Below the pieces are notes generated by a model. The model worked only from the letters and a program-made list of their open reading frames with translations, was not told where the DNA came from and searched no databases. The position numbers and the translations under genes were made by a program. DNA of 64,000 nt from JBCCGG01 sp039029395 (lineage in GTDB: Bacteria > Pseudomonadota > Alphaproteobacteria > Kiloniellales > JAKSDN01): positions 26,206 through 90,205 of the forward strand of contig JBCCGG010000024.1 of NCBI GenBank assembly GCA_039029395.1, given 5' to 3'. Positions 26,223-34,362 of the stretch are shown one piece after another. The first letter of the stretch is position 1. Every line of letters starts with the position of its first letter.

Positions 26223-27260
26223 TTACTCCAAGCACTTGATCTCGCAAAGGCTCCTGCGCACCGGGTTCTCCTCGGCTTGGCAGGCCTTCTTGCAGGCCTC
26301 GCCGCCGGCCGGGCTGGCGCTCGTGGGCACCAGCAGATCAGGCTTGGCGCTGTCCAAGCCGTCGCGCACGCAGGTCGATTGGGTCCAGCCGGGCACCTGG
26401 AAGTCGAGATCGACCTGGCGCCACTTGGGATGACCATTGGCCCGCAGCCAGTCGATGTTGTCGCGGATCGCCCGAGCGACCTTCGCCACCGCGGCGCAAG
26501 AATTCCTCAGGTACTGGGAGGTCTGAGGAAAATCGTAGGTCATCAGGGTTGCCTTGACCGCGATCACCGGTACGGCGGAGGCCTGCCACCCATAGGTGCC
26601 GGCCGGAATCTCCGAGGCCGGATAGAACTCCAGCAGTGCCGGGTCGTCGATCGGCAGCAGGTGCAGGCCGTCGCCGGAGCCGACCTGGTCGCTCAAGAGC
26701 TTCACCGGGTAGCCGGCGACGTAAACCATGGCGTCCAGGGTGCCCGCCTTAAGCCGGGCCAATGCCTCCTCGGCGCCGATGTTGATCGTCTCGGCCGGCG
26801 TGATGCCGGCAGTCGCCAGCATCATGGTGGCGGTCAGCTCGCTGCCGCTGCCGGCCCTGCCGATCGCCACGCGCTTGCCGTTCAAGTCGGCCAGGCTGGC
26901 GACGCCTTTGCGCGCCAGAACGTGGACCTCTTCGTTGTAGAGCGGGAAGACCAAGCGGGTCTTGGCGGCGATGTTGCGCAGCTCCGGGTCGTTGGAGCGC
27001 ACGGCGATCCAGCCCAGCACGTCCGACTGGACGATGCCCAGCGGGGTCACCGGGCGCTTGTAGACCGCGTTCACGTTCTCGATCGAGCCGGCCGACTCGA
27101 CCGCCTTGAGATCGACGTTGAACTGCTTGACCAGCTCGCCGATGTTGCGGCCGATCTGAATGTAGGTGCCGCTCTTGCCGCCGGTGACGATGTCGTAGGC
27201 CTGGGCCGGGGAGGCCGCGAGCAGGAGGGTGAAAAGGGCGCCGAGCAATCGATGGGCCAT
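26223..27260 (-). CDS. TAXI-family TRAP transporter solute-binding protein with Cys-rich tail
   Basis: A 345-residue exported receptor. A signal peptide (MAHRLLGALFTLLLAASPAQA) is followed by the TAXI hallmark YDIVTGGKSGTYIQIGRNIG, then GRAGSGSELTATMML and AGYPVKLL. TAXI receptors deliver substrates such as glutamate or 2-oxoglutarate to a fused DctQM-type membrane protein, but none is encoded nearby. The last 25 residues carry two CX3C pairs 11 residues apart (CKKAC and CEIKC), an addition not usual in TAXI proteins and suggestive of a disulfide-linked helical hairpin. ATG 27260. Confidence 0.85.
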   Translation of the reverse strand: MAHRLLGALFTLLLAASPAQAYDIVTGGKSGTYIQIGRNIGELVKQFNVDLKAVESAGSIENVNAVYKRPVTPLGIVQSDVLGWIAVRSNDPELRNIAAKTRLVFPLYNEEVHVLARKGVASLADLNGKRVAIGRAGSGSELTATMMLATAGITPAETINIGAEEALARLKAGTLDAMVYVAGYPVKLLSDQVGSGDGLHLLPIDDPALLEFYPASEIPAGTYGWQASAVPVIAVKATLMTYDFPQTSQYLRNSCAAVAKVARAIRDNIDWLRANGHPKWRQVDLDFQVPGWTQSTCVRDGLDSAKPDLLVPTSASPAGGEACKKACQAEENPVRRSLCEIKCLE

Positions 27261-27356
27261 GGCGTAAAATCTCCCGGGGAGCGCGACCGGTAATGCCTCG
27301 AGTCGCAATGGCTGGAGTCTAGGCCCCGCAGGCGGGGGCGACAACCGCTCGGCAGA

Positions 27357-27385
27357 TTAACGAAATTGTGACGAATGTCCGCTAA
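27357..27385 (+). promoter_or_regulatory. Shared upstream element, copy A
   Basis: Pattern TTAA, 2 bases, AAATTGT, 1 base, ACGAAT, 4 bases, GCTAA. The same pattern with identical spacing occurs at 34970-34998, giving 22 identical bases of 29. Here it lies about 37 bases before the hairpin of a strong terminator with no reading frame between. It looks like a promoter or regulator site but matches no sigma-factor consensus I know. Confidence 0.45.
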
Positions 27386-27471
27386 AGTCTCCGGATTGCG
27401 ATACTTCCCCAACCTTCCCAGAAACGGGGCCCGGTCTCTCTCCCAAGGACCGGGCCCCGTTTCCCCTTTTT
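27386..27471 (+). ncRNA. Candidate small RNA ending in a Rho-independent terminator
   Basis: A strong terminator on the plus strand has no plus-strand gene before it (the gene to the left runs the other way). Transcription starting just after the shared element at 27357-27385 would give an RNA of about 70-85 bases. It contains C-rich single-stranded stretches (CCCCAACCTTCCC and the loop CTCTCTCCCAAGG) that could pair with ribosome-binding sites. No known sRNA family was identified; the 5' end is a guess. Confidence 0.4.
27422..27471 (+). terminator. Strong Rho-independent terminator
   Basis: AAACGGGGCCCGGT at 27422-27435 pairs perfectly with ACCGGGCCCCGTTT at 27449-27462 across a 13-base loop, followed by CCCC and five T at 27467-27471. 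A 14-base perfect stem with a T tract is the best intrinsic terminator in the window. Confidence 0.85.
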
Positions 27472-27695
27472 GGGACCGCTCTTGCCTTGGCTGGGCGCGG
27501 ACCAGCCGCCTTTCCGACCAATGTTCGGATACATTATCTGATGACTGGGCGAGCCTTGGGAGCATCACCCACGGACAATGCACATCACGCATACCCTATA
27601 GAGGGTTTGCATTGGACGGATTCCTTAACGGAGCTTAGGCTTCAATCCTGGGTGATGGTACGGCGTGCCGTTGAAGAAAAGACATCTGTAATGAA

Positions 27696-27753
27696 TTCCC
27701 TTTTCTGAACGACGTTCGACGCTTGGCACCCTGCCGAAACGCAGAAAAGGGAA
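27696..27753. repeat. 12-base perfect inverted repeat with inner dyad upstream of the PEP-CTERM gene
   Basis: TTCCCTTTTCTG at 27696-27707 and CAGAAAAGGGAA at 27742-27753 are perfect inverted repeats 34 bases apart. GAACGACGTTC at 27706-27716 is a nested palindrome. A TTGACA box follows 7 bases after the right arm. It may be a looping operator or a transcript hairpin. Confidence 0.5.
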
Positions 27754-27864
27754 AGTTAATTTGACACCATTAACCAAGTGCTTGTGAAAGTTGTCTTGAT
27801 CCTGCGGGAAGCGTCTAAAGAGGGCCGCGCGGTCATCGCAGATAACTCGGGGGAGGAGAAAGTC

Positions 27865-28500
27865 ATGAAAATGATGCGCGGTGCTTCGAAGCTGATTGGT
27901 GGGTTGCTTGGGCTGGCATTCATTGCATTGCCGTTGGAGGCGGAGGCCTCGCTTCTGCAGTTCAATACGTCTACGCCGCCATTGCTTAATCAGCCGGCCT
28001 TCACTGTTACGCTCACCGGGGGAGATGTTCCAGGGACAATCGGCAGCTTCTCCAATCCAACACGTGAGTTTGGCGCAAATCTTTTTCAGTCTGCTGGTAC
28101 CGATCCGGGCTCCCTTTACGTTGGGTCAGCACAAACAACGAATACGTTCGATGTCAGCTTCGACAACACGGTGCAGTGGGTAGGCGGTACCATCGGTTTC
28201 CTTTTTGATCCATTCCTCGGATTGGATATTGTCGGCTCGGGTGTCAATGAGAATGGGCTCTTGGCGGGTGCGTCTGCGAACTCGCTATTTACACTTTCAA
28301 CGCCTCTGACATTCCTCGGTGGTCAAGTTTACTCCTTCACCGCCGTGAACACCGTGGTCGGCGGCAACATCGGCGCTGCCGCATTTACGAGTTGGACTTT
28401 CGAGGCAGCGCAAGACATCCCCGAGCCCTCGACCCTGGCCCTCTTCGCCATCGCCCTTGGAGGCCTGGGCTTCATGGCGCGGCGGCGGGTCGCCCCCTAG
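27865..28500 (+). CDS. PEP-CTERM sorting-domain exported protein
   Basis: A 211-residue secreted protein. After a signal peptide (KLIGGLLGLAFIALPLEAEA) comes a beta-rich, Ser/Thr/Asn/Gly-rich body typical of extracellular matrix-type proteins. The C-terminus IPEPSTLALFAIALGGLGFM plus an Arg cluster (ARRR) is a complete PEP-CTERM signal, recognised by exosortase EpsH/XrtA and anchored or processed at the cell surface. No exosortase gene is in the window. GGGGGAGGAGAA at 27849-27860 supports ATG 27865. Codon use is more AT-rich than in neighbours. Confidence 0.88.
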   Translation: MKMMRGASKLIGGLLGLAFIALPLEAEASLLQFNTSTPPLLNQPAFTVTLTGGDVPGTIGSFSNPTREFGANLFQSAGTDPGSLYVGSAQTTNTFDVSFDNTVQWVGGTIGFLFDPFLGLDIVGSGVNENGLLAGASANSLFTLSTPLTFLGGQVYSFTAVNTVVGGNIGAAAFTSWTFEAAQDIPEPSTLALFAIALGGLGFMARRRVAP

Positions 28501-28630
28501 CTCAGAGATCGGCAGGGACGCCCACGAGGCGTCCGCGGAGCGTCCGTCTCTAATGGCCATCCACTGCCAATTCGCGCGGTACCATGAACTGATACCCTCA
28601 GCGCGATCCGAAGCGGTTTGCGAAACGAAG

Positions 28631-28660
28631 AAGGGGTTAAGCGTCTCCGCCTAACCCCTT
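28631..28660 (-). terminator. Terminator of tRNA-Asn
   Basis: AAGGGGTTA (28631-28639) and TAACCCCTT (28652-28660) form a perfect 9-base stem, 8 bases downstream of the tRNA 3' end on the minus strand. A T-rich stretch (CTTCGTTTCG) follows on that strand. Confidence 0.65.
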
Positions 28661-28668
28661 CCGATTAT

Positions 28669-28744
<76 letters not shown>

Positions 28745-28860
28745 TCAGATCCTTTCGGTGATGTCGCTCTGGCCGCGCGACAGGCGCCGAGTCGGCCGAG
28801 GCGGGCGGGTTATATCAAAGCCAATTGGGCCAGGCAATTGAATTGCGCAAGGGATTTCTA

Positions 28861-29676
28861 TCAGTCCCGCAGCTCCACGAACGTCAGGCCCGACCCCAGA
28901 GGGTGGCGGGTTACCGGGCCCAGCTCGGGCAAGCGCAGCACCCGGGCGATGAGGGTCCGGGCCTTTGCCACCTCGGCACCGTCCAGGGTCGTGCTATAGC
29001 GCTTGCCGTTGCGCTTCCAGGCGATCTCCTGGCCGGGCTCGAGCGCCTCGTCGAGCACCATGTCGATGGTCGGCAGGGGCGGCCCGCCGGTGGCGAAGAG
29101 CGCCTCGGCCGGGACGTTATCGTCGAACAGAAGGCGCCGGAAGCCCCGGTCGTGGGCCTCGATCACCCGCCGGGCCTGGCTGATGTGGTCGTCGAAGAAG
29201 ATCAGAGCCTGGTCCGGCTGGCCGGTCTCCAGGGGCGCCTCCAGCCAATCCCGCTCGTGGCGCCGGGCGGCCGGGTCCCGGTAGACCAAGCGGGAGAGGT
29301 CGATGTCGAAACTCTCGATCTCGGCCGCCGGGCAGGCCTGGCGCAGCAGCCAGGTGCTGTGGCCCCGGTGTACGCCGCTCTCGACGATCAGGCTGGGCGC
29401 CAGCAGGCGGGCGACCAGGTAGATCCACAGGCTGTCGTTGAATCCGCTGCCGCCCTTGTTGTCGCGCACCGGCCGCCCGGGGTAGAGCGCGAAGAACGCC
29501 GCGACCGCCGCCTCGAGGCCGGCGAGGGCCTCGGCCGTGCCAAGGCGCGGATGGTGCGCCAGGGCGGCGCGCGCAGTCTCGCAGATCCGCGCCGTCAGTC
29601 GGGCCTGAAGCGCCGGCGTCACCATGCGGGGAAAGCCGTCGTCCTCGGGCAGGTTTTCGATCTGGGTCGGGGGCAT
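28861..29676 (-). CDS. Class I SAM-dependent methyltransferase-like protein
   Basis: A 271-residue protein. The motif LIVESGVHRGHSTWLLRQ (about 92-109) is a Rossmann SAM loop, followed by IESFDIDLSRLVYRD, where the acidic residue would bind ribose, and ALIFFDDHISQARRV. This resembles the cephalosporin-hydroxylase/TylF-like methyltransferase group, in which a DDH-type motif may bind metal. The reaction is unknown. It is divergent from the PA14 gene at 29813. Confidence 0.65.
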   Translation of the reverse strand: MPPTQIENLPEDDGFPRMVTPALQARLTARICETARAALAHHPRLGTAEALAGLEAAVAAFFALYPGRPVRDNKGGSGFNDSLWIYLVARLLAPSLIVESGVHRGHSTWLLRQACPAAEIESFDIDLSRLVYRDPAARRHERDWLEAPLETGQPDQALIFFDDHISQARRVIEAHDRGFRRLLFDDNVPAEALFATGGPPLPTIDMVLDEALEPGQEIAWKRNGKRYSTTLDGAEVAKARTLIARVLRLPELGPVTRHPLGSGLTFVELRD

Positions 29677-29812
29677 AGGGTTTCGGGCCGGGCAGGGGGC
29701 AGGGCGGCGACTATAGCCATAGCCCCCGGTGGCGTCTTCCCTTCTTTACCCGGGCAGCGGTGCTGGCGTAGGCTCGCCGCCAAAGGGTCCATAAGAATCT
29801 TAGGAGCGATCG

Positions 29813-30409
29813 ATGACGTCATCCACACCCTTGCGCTGGGGCGCCGCGTTCCTGGGCGCGTTCCTTCTCCTGGCCGGTCCGGTTTCAGCCGCGAGCCCCC
29901 AACCGCTGTCGCCCCAGCCGGCGGCCGACGATCTGGCGCCCGGCCTGGCGGTCGACTACTACTACAGCTTCTTCCGGCATATCGACGAGCTGATCGAATG
30001 GCAGGACTACAAGGACGGCGACCCCGGTGAGCCGATCCTCCAGCTCGACTACCGGGTCGGCATGGACAAAGTGTTGACCAGCGAAGTGGACAACGGCGTG
30101 GGCGCCGAGATCAGCGGCCTGATCCACCTGGAAAAGACCGGGACCTACGCCTTCACCGCCCAGTCCAACGACGGCGTACGTTTGGAGATCGGCGGCGTTT
30201 TGGTGCTCGAGGACCCGGACGTACACGCGGACCGCTATTCCATGATGGGCCCCTTGGAGGTCACCACGCCGGGTTGGTATCCCATCAAGGTGCTTTACTT
30301 CGAGCGCAAGAACACCTCGACCCTGGAGCTCTACTGGCAGCCGCCGGGCCAAGACGGTTCCATGGAACTGGTGCCGGCCGAGGTCTTCGCCCACCTCAAG
30401 TCAGAATAG
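29813..30409 (+). CDS. Exported PA14-domain protein
   Basis: A 198-residue protein with a signal peptide (WGAAFLGAFLLLAGPVSAA). The rest is a single PA14 beta-barrel domain: PGLAVDYYYSFF at the start, then GLIHLEKTGTYAFTAQSNDGVRLEIGG and GWYPIKVLYFERKNTSTLELYW, a close match to the family consensus. PA14 domains bind carbohydrate or ligands in the envelope. AGGAG lies 7 bases before ATG 29813. It precedes two other exported proteins on the same strand, possibly functionally linked. Confidence 0.87.
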   Translation: MTSSTPLRWGAAFLGAFLLLAGPVSAASPQPLSPQPAADDLAPGLAVDYYYSFFRHIDELIEWQDYKDGDPGEPILQLDYRVGMDKVLTSEVDNGVGAEISGLIHLEKTGTYAFTAQSNDGVRLEIGGVLVLEDPDVHADRYSMMGPLEVTTPGWYPIKVLYFERKNTSTLELYWQPPGQDGSMELVPAEVFAHLKSE

Positions 30410-30569
30410 CAATCGGTTCCTAAGTTCGAGAATTTTGGTTTGGATTGCGCTGGGAAGCGGCTAGACTGGCGCGACAAATCAAAAGGCAGTCTTGAGCAAG
30501 GCAAGGGCTCGAGAGGAGAAGACCTCGCCGAACACGAGGCTACAGGGACTGGGAACTGGGAGATCCAAG

Positions 30570-32561
30570 GTGGGGACCACGAGACAACCGGGTGCCGCCG
30601 GGCGCGCTTGCGTGCGGCACGGGGGGATGGCCGCATGCCTGATGACCGGCGCGCTGGCCGCGAGCGCATGGCTTTGGAGCGTGGCACCGGCGGCGGCCGG
30701 AGTCCAAGTGCTGGAGAACGGCAGCGCCGCCGCGCCCGCCCTGCAGGAAACACCCCTGCTCAAGGCCGCGGTCGATAGCGGCGCCCTGCCACCGGTCGGC
30801 GAGCGCCTGCCGTCCCAGCCCCTGGTCGTGTCCGAGAGCGACGGCCGTACGCTGGGCAAGCCGGGCGGCGATCTGCACATGCTGGTCGGCCGCGCCAAGG
30901 ACACCCGCCTTCTGGTGGTCTACGGCTATGCCCGCCTGGTCTGCTACAACGAGAAGCTCGAGCTGACCCCGGACATCGCCGAAAAGATCGAGGTCGAGGA
31001 TGGCCGGATCTTCACCTTCACCCTAAGGCCCGGCCACAAGTGGTCTGACGGCGCGCCCTTCACCACAGAGGACATGCGCTATTTCTGGGAGGACGTGGCC
31101 AACAACGAGATGCTCTCGCCGAGCGGACCCTCGTCGCTGCTGCTGGTCGACGGCGAGCCGCCCAAGGTCGAGGTCATCGACGAGCTGACCATCCGCTACA
31201 GCTGGTCCAAGCCCAATCCATACTTTCTGCCGGCCTTGGCCGGTGCTTCGCCGCTGTTCATCTATCGGCCGGCCCATTACCTGAAAAAGGTCCACGAAAA
31301 CTATGCCGACGCCGACGCCCTCAAGCAGTTGGTCGAAGAGCGGCGGGTGCGCAACTGGGCGGCGCTGCACAACCGCATGGACAACCAGTACCGCTTTGAC
31401 AATCCGGGGCTGCCGACCCTGCAGCCCTGGGTCAACACCACCTCGCCGCCGGCCCAGCGCTTCGTCGCCAAGCGCAATCCCTACTATCACCGAGTCGACT
31501 CCAAGGGCCAGCAGCTGCCCTACATCGACGAGGTTGTGCTGGTGGTCGCCTCGGGCGACCTGATCCCGGCCAAGACCGGTGCCGGCGACAGCGACCTGCA
31601 GGCCCGCGGCCTCAACTTCAGCGACTACACCTTCCTGAAGAAGGAGGAATCCCGCGGCACCCACGAGGTGCGCCTGTGGCGCACCGTGCGCGGCTCGCGC
31701 TTCGCGCTCTATCCGAACCTGAACGCGGCCGACCCGGTGTGGCGTGACCTTTTTCGTGACGCGCGCTTCCGCCGGGCGCTGTCTCACGCGATCGACCGGG
31801 ACGAGATCAACCAGTCGCTCTATTTTGGCCTCGGCCTGCCGGGCAATCATTCGGTGCTGCCGGGCAGCCCCCTGCACCTGCCGGATAACCGCCAGGCTTA
31901 CGCCACGTTCGATCTGAAGAAGGCCAACGCCCTGCTCGATCAGATCGGCCTGACCGAACGGGACGACGAGGGCGTGCGCCTGCTGCCGGACGGCAGGCCG
32001 CTCGAGATCGTCGTCGAGACCGCCGGCGAGAACACCGAGGAGGTCGACACCCTGGAGCTGATCGGCGATGGCTGGCGCAAGGTTGGCGTCAAACTCTTCA
32101 CCAAGCCGTCCCAGCGCGAGGTTCTGCGCAATCGGATCTTCGCCGGCGAGACCCTGATGACTATGTGGTTCGGCTACGAGAACGCGGTGCCGACCGGCAA
32201 CATGAGCCCAAGCGAGTTCGCGCCGGTCTCTCAGCACGGCTACCAGTGGCCCAAGTGGGGCCAGTTCCATGAGACCAAGGGTCAAGCCGGCGAGGCGATC
32301 GACCTGCCCGAGGCGCAGGAGCTGATGGCGCTCTACGAGAAATGGACCCTTAGCCAATCCCTCGAGGAGCAGGAGAAACTGTGGCGCCGGATCCTCGAGA
32401 TCCACGCCGATCAGGTCTACACCATCGGCCTGGTGGCGCTGGTGCCCCAGCCGGTCGTGGTCGCCAAGACCCTCCACAACGTACCCCTGGAGGCCATGTA
32501 CAACTGGAACCCGGGCGCCGAGTTCGGCATTTACAGGACAGACAGCTTCTGGATCGAATAG
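30570..32561 (+). CDS. ABC transporter substrate-binding protein, family 5 (peptide/nickel type)
   Basis: A 663-residue SBP_bac_5 protein. A signal peptide (MAACLMTGALAASAWLWSV, preceded by a basic stretch) leads to the mature receptor, with TFTLRPGHKWSDGAPFTTED as the family signature, then DARFRRALSHAIDRDEINQ and VELIGDGW-type motifs near the C-terminus. It is longer than OppA, and no permease or ATPase gene is adjacent. GTG 30570 follows GGGAG by 8 bases; TTG 30492 and ATG 30627 are alternatives. The ligand, perhaps an oligopeptide or sugar, is unknown. Confidence 0.85.
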   Translation: MGTTRQPGAAGRACVRHGGMAACLMTGALAASAWLWSVAPAAAGVQVLENGSAAAPALQETPLLKAAVDSGALPPVGERLPSQPLVVSESDGRTLGKPGGDLHMLVGRAKDTRLLVVYGYARLVCYNEKLELTPDIAEKIEVEDGRIFTFTLRPGHKWSDGAPFTTEDMRYFWEDVANNEMLSPSGPSSLLLVDGEPPKVEVIDELTIRYSWSKPNPYFLPALAGASPLFIYRPAHYLKKVHENYADADALKQLVEERRVRNWAALHNRMDNQYRFDNPGLPTLQPWVNTTSPPAQRFVAKRNPYYHRVDSKGQQLPYIDEVVLVVASGDLIPAKTGAGDSDLQARGLNFSDYTFLKKEESRGTHEVRLWRTVRGSRFALYPNLNAADPVWRDLFRDARFRRALSHAIDRDEINQSLYFGLGLPGNHSVLPGSPLHLPDNRQAYATFDLKKANALLDQIGLTERDDEGVRLLPDGRPLEIVVETAGENTEEVDTLELIGDGWRKVGVKLFTKPSQREVLRNRIFAGETLMTMWFGYENAVPTGNMSPSEFAPVSQHGYQWPKWGQFHETKGQAGEAIDLPEAQELMALYEKWTLSQSLEEQEKLWRRILEIHADQVYTIGLVALVPQPVVVAKTLHNVPLEAMYNWNPGAEFGIYRTDSFWIE

Positions 32562-33178
32562 CCCGCATTTCAGCTGCTTGGGCGGCGCTTCTGGTGCTCT
32601 GTCTGGCGCTCGCGCCGACGCCCGCGCGTGCGGACAAGCCGGTCGGCTTCCTGTTCTCCCAGCGCGGCGGGGTCGATCTGGAACGGGCCGGCAAAGTTCA
32701 GCGCGTCCACCCGGGTCAGGAGCTGCTGGTTGGCGACCGGGTCATGACCGACGTCGACAGCCGGGTCAAGATCGAGCTCAACGATGGCTCGACCCTGTCC
32801 TTGGGCGGCCACAGCACGCTGATCTTGAAGCAGCTCAGCTTCGAGCCCCAGGCCAAGGTCTTCAATGGCGAGATCGGCCTCGAGCGCGGCATCCTGCGCG
32901 TCTTCCTGAGCCGCCGGGAACGGCTCCGGGTGTTCCGGGTTTCGACCCCGAGCGCCGCCCTGCTCAGCGCCGGCGCCCAGTGGATCATAGAGGCGGGCCA
33001 GGCCGGCACCGCGGTCTTCGTGCTCGAGGGCGAGGTCGAGGTGGCCGGCGCCGGGATGCTCAAGCGGGTCTCGGCCGACCAGGGCATAGAGGTGCCGCCC
33101 GACGGCTTGCCGACGACGCCCGCCCGCTGGGGCCAGGCGCGCATCGAGCGGGCGATCGCGAGGACCGACGTGCCGTGA
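32549..33178 (+). CDS. Exported FecR-domain protein (start uncertain)
   Basis: About 209 residues with a signal peptide (AALLVLCLALAPTPARA-DKP) and a FecR domain: VGDRVMTDVDSRVKIELNDG, then LSLGGHSTLIL and FNGEIGLERGILRVFLSRRE. In FecR proteins this domain senses ligands or scaffolds, usually with an ECF sigma factor, none of which is here. No ATG, GTG or TTG lies in frame immediately before the signal sequence; CTG 32549 (given), ATA or ATT would be needed, or initiation at GTG 32381 inside the upstream gene. It overlaps the end of the SBP gene by 13 bases. Confidence 0.72.
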   Translation: MDRIARISAAWAALLVLCLALAPTPARADKPVGFLFSQRGGVDLERAGKVQRVHPGQELLVGDRVMTDVDSRVKIELNDGSTLSLGGHSTLILKQLSFEPQAKVFNGEIGLERGILRVFLSRRERLRVFRVSTPSAALLSAGAQWIIEAGQAGTAVFVLEGEVEVAGAGMLKRVSADQGIEVPPDGLPTTPARWGQARIERAIARTDVP

Positions 33179-33257
33179 GGGGAAACCAGTTACCCCCTAT
33201 GCAAACCCTGACGTTTTCCGATAAAGGGGAGGACATGGATTTCCCTTGAGGAGCGCC

Positions 33258-34205
33258 ATGCCCGTCCACAGCCCCAGCCTCGCTGCCCACAACGCAATTC
33301 CCGTGATCGACCTCAAGTCGGGCGACCGGGCGGCCGTGGTCGCGCAGATCCGCCAGGCTTGCGAGGAGATCGGCTTTTTCGTGGTCGCCGGCCACTGCGT
33401 ACCGGAAGATCTGGTGGACCGCATGGCCGCGGTCAGCCGGGCTCAATTCGACCGGCCCGAGGCGGAAAAGCGCCGGGTCGCAGAGGTTGGCGAGGTGATC
33501 GGCGGGTTCAGCTATGTGCCCCTGCTGCACGAGCGCCTGGCGGCGACCAGCGGAGAGGCGACCCCGGGCGACCTCAAGGAGACCCTGGACTACGGCCCTG
33601 GCTTTCCGGCCGGGCCCTGGCCCGAGGAGCTCGCCCAGCTCAAGGCGGTCTGGCTGGCCTATTACCAGGCCATGAGCGGCTTCTGTGGCGAGCTCCGGGC
33701 GCTCTTCGCCCTGGCCTTGGGCCTCGAGGCGGATTTCTTCGACGACAAGTTCATCGACCACCTCTCCTCGATCCGGGTGATCAACTATCCGGCGCCGACC
33801 GCGCCCTTTCAGCCCGGCCAGCTGCGCGCCGGGGCCCACCGGGACTACGGCTTCCTGACCGTGCTGCGCTCGGAGGACAAGCCGGGTGGGCTTGAGGTCA
33901 GGAATCGCGCCGGCCAATGGGTCGCGCCGCCCGCTCTGCCCGGGACTTTCGTGGTCAACATCGGCGACGCCTTGATGCGCTGGACCAACGACCACTGGGT
34001 CTCGACGCCCCACCGGGTGGTGCCGCCGCCGCCCGAAGACTGGCAAATGAGCCGGCGCCAATCGATCGCCTTCTTCCACAATCCGGCGCGCGACGCCCTG
34101 ATCGAGTGCCTGCCTGGCTTCGGCGACGGCACGGCCCGCTACGCGCCAATCACCTACGGTGCCTACGGCGATCTGCGCTATCGCCAGGCCCGAGCCCGAA
34201 ATTAA
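33258..34205 (+). CDS. Isopenicillin N synthase-family Fe(II)/2-oxoglutarate dioxygenase
   Basis: A 315-residue oxygenase. The N-terminal domain (IPVIDLKSGDRAAVVAQIRQ, ACEEIGFFVVAGH) is DIOX_N, and the jelly-roll core has the Fe ligands His and Asp in AHRDYGFLTVL (about 194-196), His in TPHRVV (about 252), and the 2-oxoglutarate-binding Arg-x-Ser in RRQSIAFF. Such enzymes hydroxylate or desaturate small molecules. GAGGAG at 33247-33252 supports ATG 33258. It follows the FecR gene by 79 bases. Confidence 0.88.
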   Translation: MPVHSPSLAAHNAIPVIDLKSGDRAAVVAQIRQACEEIGFFVVAGHCVPEDLVDRMAAVSRAQFDRPEAEKRRVAEVGEVIGGFSYVPLLHERLAATSGEATPGDLKETLDYGPGFPAGPWPEELAQLKAVWLAYYQAMSGFCGELRALFALALGLEADFFDDKFIDHLSSIRVINYPAPTAPFQPGQLRAGAHRDYGFLTVLRSEDKPGGLEVRNRAGQWVAPPALPGTFVVNIGDALMRWTNDHWVSTPHRVVPPPPEDWQMSRRQSIAFFHNPARDALIECLPGFGDGTARYAPITYGAYGDLRYRQARARN

Positions 34206-34362
34206 CTTTCGAGGGCCCAAATATTAAAATTGTTTCAGTGCCCTAGAGTGTGAGGTTCGTCACAGCATAAACCATTCAGACACCCTATATCTCTTTCCAG
34301 CACAGCGACGCACATCGGCGCCAGGCACGGCCCGCAAGCGTCAGGAGAGAGGAACAGGGATC

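Larger units (their letters stand above)
27261..27864. other. 604-base intergenic region with sRNA candidate, inverted repeats and promoter sequences
   Basis: No convincing protein gene is present. From left to right it holds a 29-base element shared with another site (27357-27385), an orphan Rho-independent terminator (27422-27471), a short repeat ACCCT/AGGGT (27593-27606), a 12-base perfect inverted repeat (27696-27753) and a TTGACA box (27761-27766) before the PEP-CTERM gene. Base composition is more AT-rich than the flanks. Confidence 0.6.

Noticed and set aside
27720..27745. Sigma-54 promoter before the PEP-CTERM gene
   Set aside because: TGGCAC occurs, but no TTGC box follows at the required spacing.
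28825..30030. Long plus-strand open frame opposite the methyltransferase gene
   Set aside because: It is antisense to a recognisable gene, rich in Arg, Gly and Gln, and lacks any motif; such shadows are expected in GC-rich DNA.
31023..32477. 484-codon minus-strand frame opposite the family 5 receptor
   Set aside because: The plus strand encodes a clear SBP_bac_5 protein; the antisense frame has no motif or ribosome-binding site.
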